Below, piece by piece: positions 60,816-64,000 of a stretch of DNA of 64,000 nt. Position 1 is the stretch's first letter, and each line of letters begins with the position of its first letter. Made by a program: the position numbers and the translations under genes. Source of the DNA: CP2-2F sp034436355 (GTDB lineage: Bacteria > Chloroflexota > Anaerolineae > Aggregatilineales > UBA2796); NCBI GenBank assembly GCA_034436355.1, contig DAOTVQ010000016.1:62001-126000 (forward strand), written 5' to 3'. A model generated the notes under the pieces. It saw only the letters and a program-made list of their open reading frames with translations. It was not told where the DNA came from and searched no databases.

Positions 60816-61040
60816 ATCCTATATCAACTATCCAAAGTGAAGGTGTAGAAGTAGTTACTCTGAAACTTCTTGGTAAATCTGTTTCGAAAATCCTGAAGAT
60901 AACTTATAGATACAACAAAATAACAGCAAAATCACAATATCACTAACTCGATAAGTTTTAGCTTATCTAAAGCATAAATCATTGAATCTCCCAACAACAA
61001 ACTATTATGTATTATATTATACACAAACCAACGTTTGCCA
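58514..61040. other. A+T-rich genomic island
   Basis: Base composition changes sharply at about 58514 and returns at about 61050: the interval is rich in AAA, ATA, TTA codons and T runs, while neighbours are G+C-rich. The left edge lies exactly at the truncated hydrolase gene. The content is one NACHT gene plus 60816-61040, which holds no gene that I can see, only A+T-rich sequence and a small hairpin (GATAAG/CTTATC near 60952). No integrase, tRNA or terminal repeat was seen. Confidence 0.8.
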
Positions 61041-61063
61041 GCAAATTGATCGCGGAGCATTCC

Positions 61064-61549
61064 ATGAGTCATAAGAAATCTACTAAACACAGCGCCAACC
61101 GCGCCAAGCCGACCGCCCAACACGACGGGCGCGCATTGATGGTATTGGGCGCAGGCATTTTGATCGTTGTGGCGGCGCTGATTGTAGGCATTTTAGCCAG
61201 CGGCGGTGCAGCCACAACCACAGCCAGCGCCGATGCCGTGCAAGGTGGCGTGATTAGCCCTTCGCAGTATGTGGCGCAGTTGAGCAACACCAAACACTTG
61301 CTGCTGGATGTGCGTACTGTGGGTGAATTTGCTGATGGTCACATTGAGGGCGCGGCAAATATCCCTGTAGAGGAACTGGCAAACCGCCTTGCCGAAGTGC
61401 CGAACGATCAGCCGATTGTGATCTACTGCCGCAGTGGCAACCGCAGCGCACAGGCAGCGCGTATCCTCCGCAGCGCAGGCTATGCTGTGGTCTACGATTT
61501 AGGCGGCATCCTCACCTGGCAAGCGCAAGGCTATCCCGTTCAACAGTAA
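61064..61549 (+). CDS. Membrane-anchored rhodanese
   Basis: About 161 residues from ATG 61064 (GGAG 7 nt upstream). A basic N-terminal segment, one membrane helix (LMVLGAGILIVVAALIVGILA) and a rhodanese domain with LLLDVRTVGEFADGHIEGA and active loop CRSGNRS. The catalytic Cys would face the outside, handling sulfane sulfur there. First gene of a four-gene sulfur operon. Confidence 0.88.
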   Translation: MSHKKSTKHSANRAKPTAQHDGRALMVLGAGILIVVAALIVGILASGGAATTTASADAVQGGVISPSQYVAQLSNTKHLLLDVRTVGEFADGHIEGAANIPVEELANRLAEVPNDQPIVIYCRSGNRSAQAARILRSAGYAVVYDLGGILTWQAQGYPVQQ

Positions 61550-61578
61550 ACAACGGCGATAAAAAGGAATCAAAGGAC

Positions 61579-61923
61579 ATGGCATTTCTATTCGGACGCA
61601 AACAACAAGCCTACGGCAGCCTCAGCGCCCAAGAATACCGCGATCAGTACTTCAACATAGGCACGGATCATGTGTTGGTAGATGTCCGCACGGCGGGCGA
61701 ATTCCATGGCGGGCATATCCCGAACGCACTCAACATTCCACTTGATCAGCTTTCACGGCGCTTGGGCGAGATTCCAACGGGCAAACCTGTGATTGTGGTG
61801 TGTGCCAGCGGCAGCCGCAGCAAAAGCGGCTCAGATATTCTGGTGCGCGGCGGCTACACAGAGGTTTATAACCTGGAGGGTGGCACAATGGCATGGATGA
61901 TGCAAGGCGGTAAGCTAGAGTAA
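61579..61923 (+). CDS. Rhodanese
   Basis: A 114-residue single-domain rhodanese: VLVDVRTAGEFHGGHIPNA and active loop CASGSRS. No signal peptide is visible, so it is cytoplasmic. Tightly packed in the operon (29 nt after the previous gene). Confidence 0.9.
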   Translation: MAFLFGRKQQAYGSLSAQEYRDQYFNIGTDHVLVDVRTAGEFHGGHIPNALNIPLDQLSRRLGEIPTGKPVIVVCASGSRSKSGSDILVRGGYTEVYNLEGGTMAWMMQGGKLE

Positions 61924-61935
61924 GGTAGTTAGACA

Positions 61936-63375
61936 ATGCTTCTAAAATATTTCTATGATGAGCAGCTCGCGCAAGCCTCTTATCTGGTTGGCTGCGCGGC
62001 AACTGGCGAAGCACTGGTGATTGATCCCTCGCGTGAGGTGGAGCAGTACATCACGGCGGCGCAGGCACATGGCATGAGCATCACGCACGTCACCGAGACG
62101 CACATTCATGCCGATTTTGTGAGCGGCGCACGCGAACTCGCCGCCCTAACTGGCGCAGCACTCTACCTAAGCGATATGGGCAACGCCGATTGGAAATACA
62201 CCTACGCCGACGCAGCAGGCGCCATTTTGGTGCGCGATGGCGATTGGTGGAAGGTCGGCAACGTCAAAGTGGAAGTGCTGCACACGCCCGGTCACACTCC
62301 TGAGCATATTAGCTTCATGATCACGGATACGGCAGCCGCCGACAAGCCGTTGGGCATTTTCACAGGCGATTTTCTGTTCGTGGGCGATGTCGGTCGCCCT
62401 GATCTGCTGGAAGAAGCCGCCGGCATGATCGGCACGAAAGAAATCGGTGCGCGGCAGCAGTTTGCCACTGTGCAGCGCTTTAAGTACCTGCCAGATTATC
62501 TGCAAATCTTCCCTGGTCACGGTGCGGGCAGCGCCTGCGGCAAGGCGCTCGGCGCCATGCCTTCCACCACGCTCGGCTACGAGAAGCTGTTCAATCCCGC
62601 CTTCCAGTTTGAGGACGAGGCGGCATTTGTGGCATGGCTGCTGGAAGGACAGCCGGAAGCGCCGCGCTATTTCGCGCAGATGAAGCACGTCAACAAGCAC
62701 GGAGCGCCCTTGCGGCGTGAATTGCCCGTCCCACAGCGCCTCAGCCGCGCCGAATTAGACGCCCTGCTGGCGGCAGGCGCTTTCGTGGCAGACTTCCGCG
62801 CAGAGCAAGCCTTCCGCAAGGCGCACATCCCAAAGACGGTCAGCATTCCCGCCACCAGCCGCTCCTTCAGCACCTATGTCGGTTGGTTTGTGGCGTATGA
62901 CAAGCCCTTCTACTTCGTCACGGAGCGCGATGCGGATGTGCCTGCACTGCTAAGCGCACTGCGCGCTATCGGTGTGGATAATGTGCAGGGCTACGTCACC
63001 GCAGAGGCGCTGCATACGCACACGGTTGCCTTACCGCTGATTGATTCTGATCAATTGGCTGACCAGCACGATGCAGTCTTTTTGCTAGATGTGCGCGGCG
63101 CATCGGAATATGCCCAGCAGCACATCCGCGGTGCGCTGAACATCGCCGTTGGGCATTTGCCGCGCCGCCTTGCCGAAATTCCACGCGATGAGCATGTGCC
63201 AATTGTGGTGTACTGCGCCAGCGGCTATCGTTCGCAGATTGCGGCAAGCTGGCTGCGCGCTCAGGGCTTCACCAATGTGCTGAATCTGCCAGAGAGCATG
63301 GCGCTGTGGTCTACGCGGATAGCTATAGAGCATGGCGTGCCAATGGTGCTGAGCAAGGAAGATACGCCTTTTTAG
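61936..63375 (+). CDS. ETHE1-like persulfide dioxygenase fused to two rhodanese domains
   Basis: A 479-residue protein. Residues 1-245: metallo-beta-lactamase fold with the iron site ETHIHADFVSG, TPGHTPEHISF, FTGDFLFVGDVGRPDL and FPGHGAGSACG, the ETHE1/BigR-associated persulfide dioxygenase pattern. Two rhodanese domains follow: the first (about 265-355) lacks a Cys at the active loop (FYFVTERDAD) and is a structural copy; the second (about 375-470) has an intact YCASGYRS. It oxidises glutathione persulfide to sulfite and transfers sulfane sulfur. Confidence 0.92.
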   Translation: MLLKYFYDEQLAQASYLVGCAATGEALVIDPSREVEQYITAAQAHGMSITHVTETHIHADFVSGARELAALTGAALYLSDMGNADWKYTYADAAGAILVRDGDWWKVGNVKVEVLHTPGHTPEHISFMITDTAAADKPLGIFTGDFLFVGDVGRPDLLEEAAGMIGTKEIGARQQFATVQRFKYLPDYLQIFPGHGAGSACGKALGAMPSTTLGYEKLFNPAFQFEDEAAFVAWLLEGQPEAPRYFAQMKHVNKHGAPLRRELPVPQRLSRAELDALLAAGAFVADFRAEQAFRKAHIPKTVSIPATSRSFSTYVGWFVAYDKPFYFVTERDADVPALLSALRAIGVDNVQGYVTAEALHTHTVALPLIDSDQLADQHDAVFLLDVRGASEYAQQHIRGALNIAVGHLPRRLAEIPRDEHVPIVVYCASGYRSQIAASWLRAQGFTNVLNLPESMALWSTRIAIEHGVPMVLSKEDTPF

Positions 63376-63376
63376 T

Positions 63377-64000
63377 ATGGACGCCTTGCTGCTGGATAGT
63401 GGGCTAGGCTTGGTGATCGGCCTGACGCTAGGGCTGCTCGGCGGCGGCGGCTCGATCCTGACCGTGCCAATGTTGGTCTATTTGGTTGGGCAGACGCCAC
63501 AAGCGGCGGTGACTGCCTCACTGGTCATCGTCGGCGCCAACAGCGCAATCGGTGTATTGTTTCACCGTGCAGAGGGTGCGGTCAATTGGCGGATTGCCTT
63601 AATCTTTGGTGGTGTGGGCATGGCGTTTGCCTACGCCGCCGCCAACTTTTCTAAATTATTCCCTGCTGAGGCGCTGATGATCGCCTTTGCGCTGCTGATG
63701 TTGGTGGTGGGCGTCCTCCTGCTGTGGAAGCGCGACAACCTTAACGCAGCAAGCACTTTGTGTTGGCGCAAGGTGCTGTTTGGCGGCGCAGCCGTGGGCG
63801 CGCTGACGGGCTTTCTGGGCGTGGGCGGCGGCTTCCTGATCGTGCCAACTCTGGTGATGCTGGTTGGCTTGCCAATGCGTCAAGCGGTTGGCACATCGCT
63901 AGTGATCATCGTGATGAACAGTGCGGCGGGCTTGCTTGGGCATTTGGGCGAGACAGCCCTTGATGTCGGTATGATCGCAGTTTTCGTTAGCGCGGGCATG
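63377..64000 (+). CDS. TauE/SafE-family sulfite exporter (partial)
   Basis: The frame from ATG 63377 (1 nt after the previous stop) runs to the window end (208 codons). Membrane segments and the motifs GLTLGLLGGGGSILTVPMLVY, ASLVIVGANSAIGVLFH and TGFLGVGGGFLIVPTLVMLVG match TauE/SafE transporters. Sulfite made by the dioxygenase would be exported by this protein, which fits the operon. C-terminus not in the window. Confidence 0.93.
   Translation, partial: MDALLLDSGLGLVIGLTLGLLGGGGSILTVPMLVYLVGQTPQAAVTASLVIVGANSAIGVLFHRAEGAVNWRIALIFGGVGMAFAYAAANFSKLFPAEALMIAFALLMLVVGVLLLWKRDNLNAASTLCWRKVLFGGAAVGALTGFLGVGGGFLIVPTLVMLVGLPMRQAVGTSLVIIVMNSAAGLLGHLGETALDVGMIAVFVSAGM

Noticed and set aside
58514..61040. 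Integron, transposon or prophage as carrier of the island
   Set aside because: No transposase, integrase, terminal inverted repeat, direct repeat or tRNA was seen at the edges.
60932..61123. Minus-strand 63-codon ORF spanning the right island edge
   Set aside because: Antisense to the start of the membrane rhodanese and without family pattern; not the missing hydrolase N-terminus.

Overview
The window is a gene-dense bacterial chromosome segment, moderately G+C-rich throughout except for one clearly A+T-rich island. I infer a Chloroflexota (Anaerolineae-like) heterotroph. The pointers are many GAF histidine kinases with stand-alone receivers, secreted beta-propeller/LytM proteins, TIR-TPR and NB-ARC proteins, a MalEFG-type sugar transporter and Pro/Thr-rich SH3-like surface proteins. 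No rRNA, tRNA or CRISPR array was seen, so the taxonomy is inference only.

Layout. 1-5098: Ser/Thr kinase (partial), ribF, a processive GT2 glycosyltransferase and a secreted LytM/propeller protein. 5209-9870: two convergent conflict-type modules. One is an AAA/ABC-type ATPase translationally coupled to a DUF4435/TOPRIM-like protein (PARIS-like layout); the other is an XRE-like/NB-ARC NTPase coupled to a TPR-like protein. 9965-20395: a small all-alpha protein, an SCP2 protein, a sugar ABC ATPase and an alpha/beta hydrolase, then a signalling block with two GAF histidine kinases, five response regulators and a frameshifted HEAT protein. 20476-29660: photolyase, paired DUF3592-like membrane proteins, aldo/keto reductase, an Rrf2 regulator, a chlD-like chelatase gene split in two frames at an A9 run, a GT87-like membrane protein and a secreted hydrolase. 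29670-37772: a propeller remnant, tandem TIR-TPR proteins, methyltransferase/DUF427, lipoprotein, rhodanese, P450 and a GT4 protein. 37769-53020: MalG/MalF/MalE genes, COG0523 GTPase, PhoD, secreted proteins, mtnA, an S-box-like leader RNA, hom, a Wzz-like protein and cell-surface proteins. 53021-56517: bcp, a YwiC-like protein and a DUF1858 protein facing a Crp/Fnr regulator across a perfect TTGAT-N4-ATCAA box, then an EVE-like/nuclease fusion. 56518-64000: an EamA exporter behind a possible His-rich leader peptide, a truncated hydrolase, the A+T-rich island carrying a broken EAD-NACHT-membrane gene, and a persulfide-oxidation operon (two rhodaneses, ETHE1-like dioxygenase-rhodanese, TauE/SafE exporter).

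The strongest leads are the chlD frame transition, which matches a reported mechanism for making two chelatase subunits from one gene; the PARIS-like pair; the EAD-NACHT gene on the island; the tandem TIR-TPR proteins that lack the catalytic glutamate; the S-box-like RNA with a strong promoter and terminator; and the FNR-type box at class II spacing. One caution covers several of these. All five frame breaks I found are repaired by adding a single base to a homopolymer, so systematic base-call deletions must be excluded before any is called programmed or a true pseudogene.
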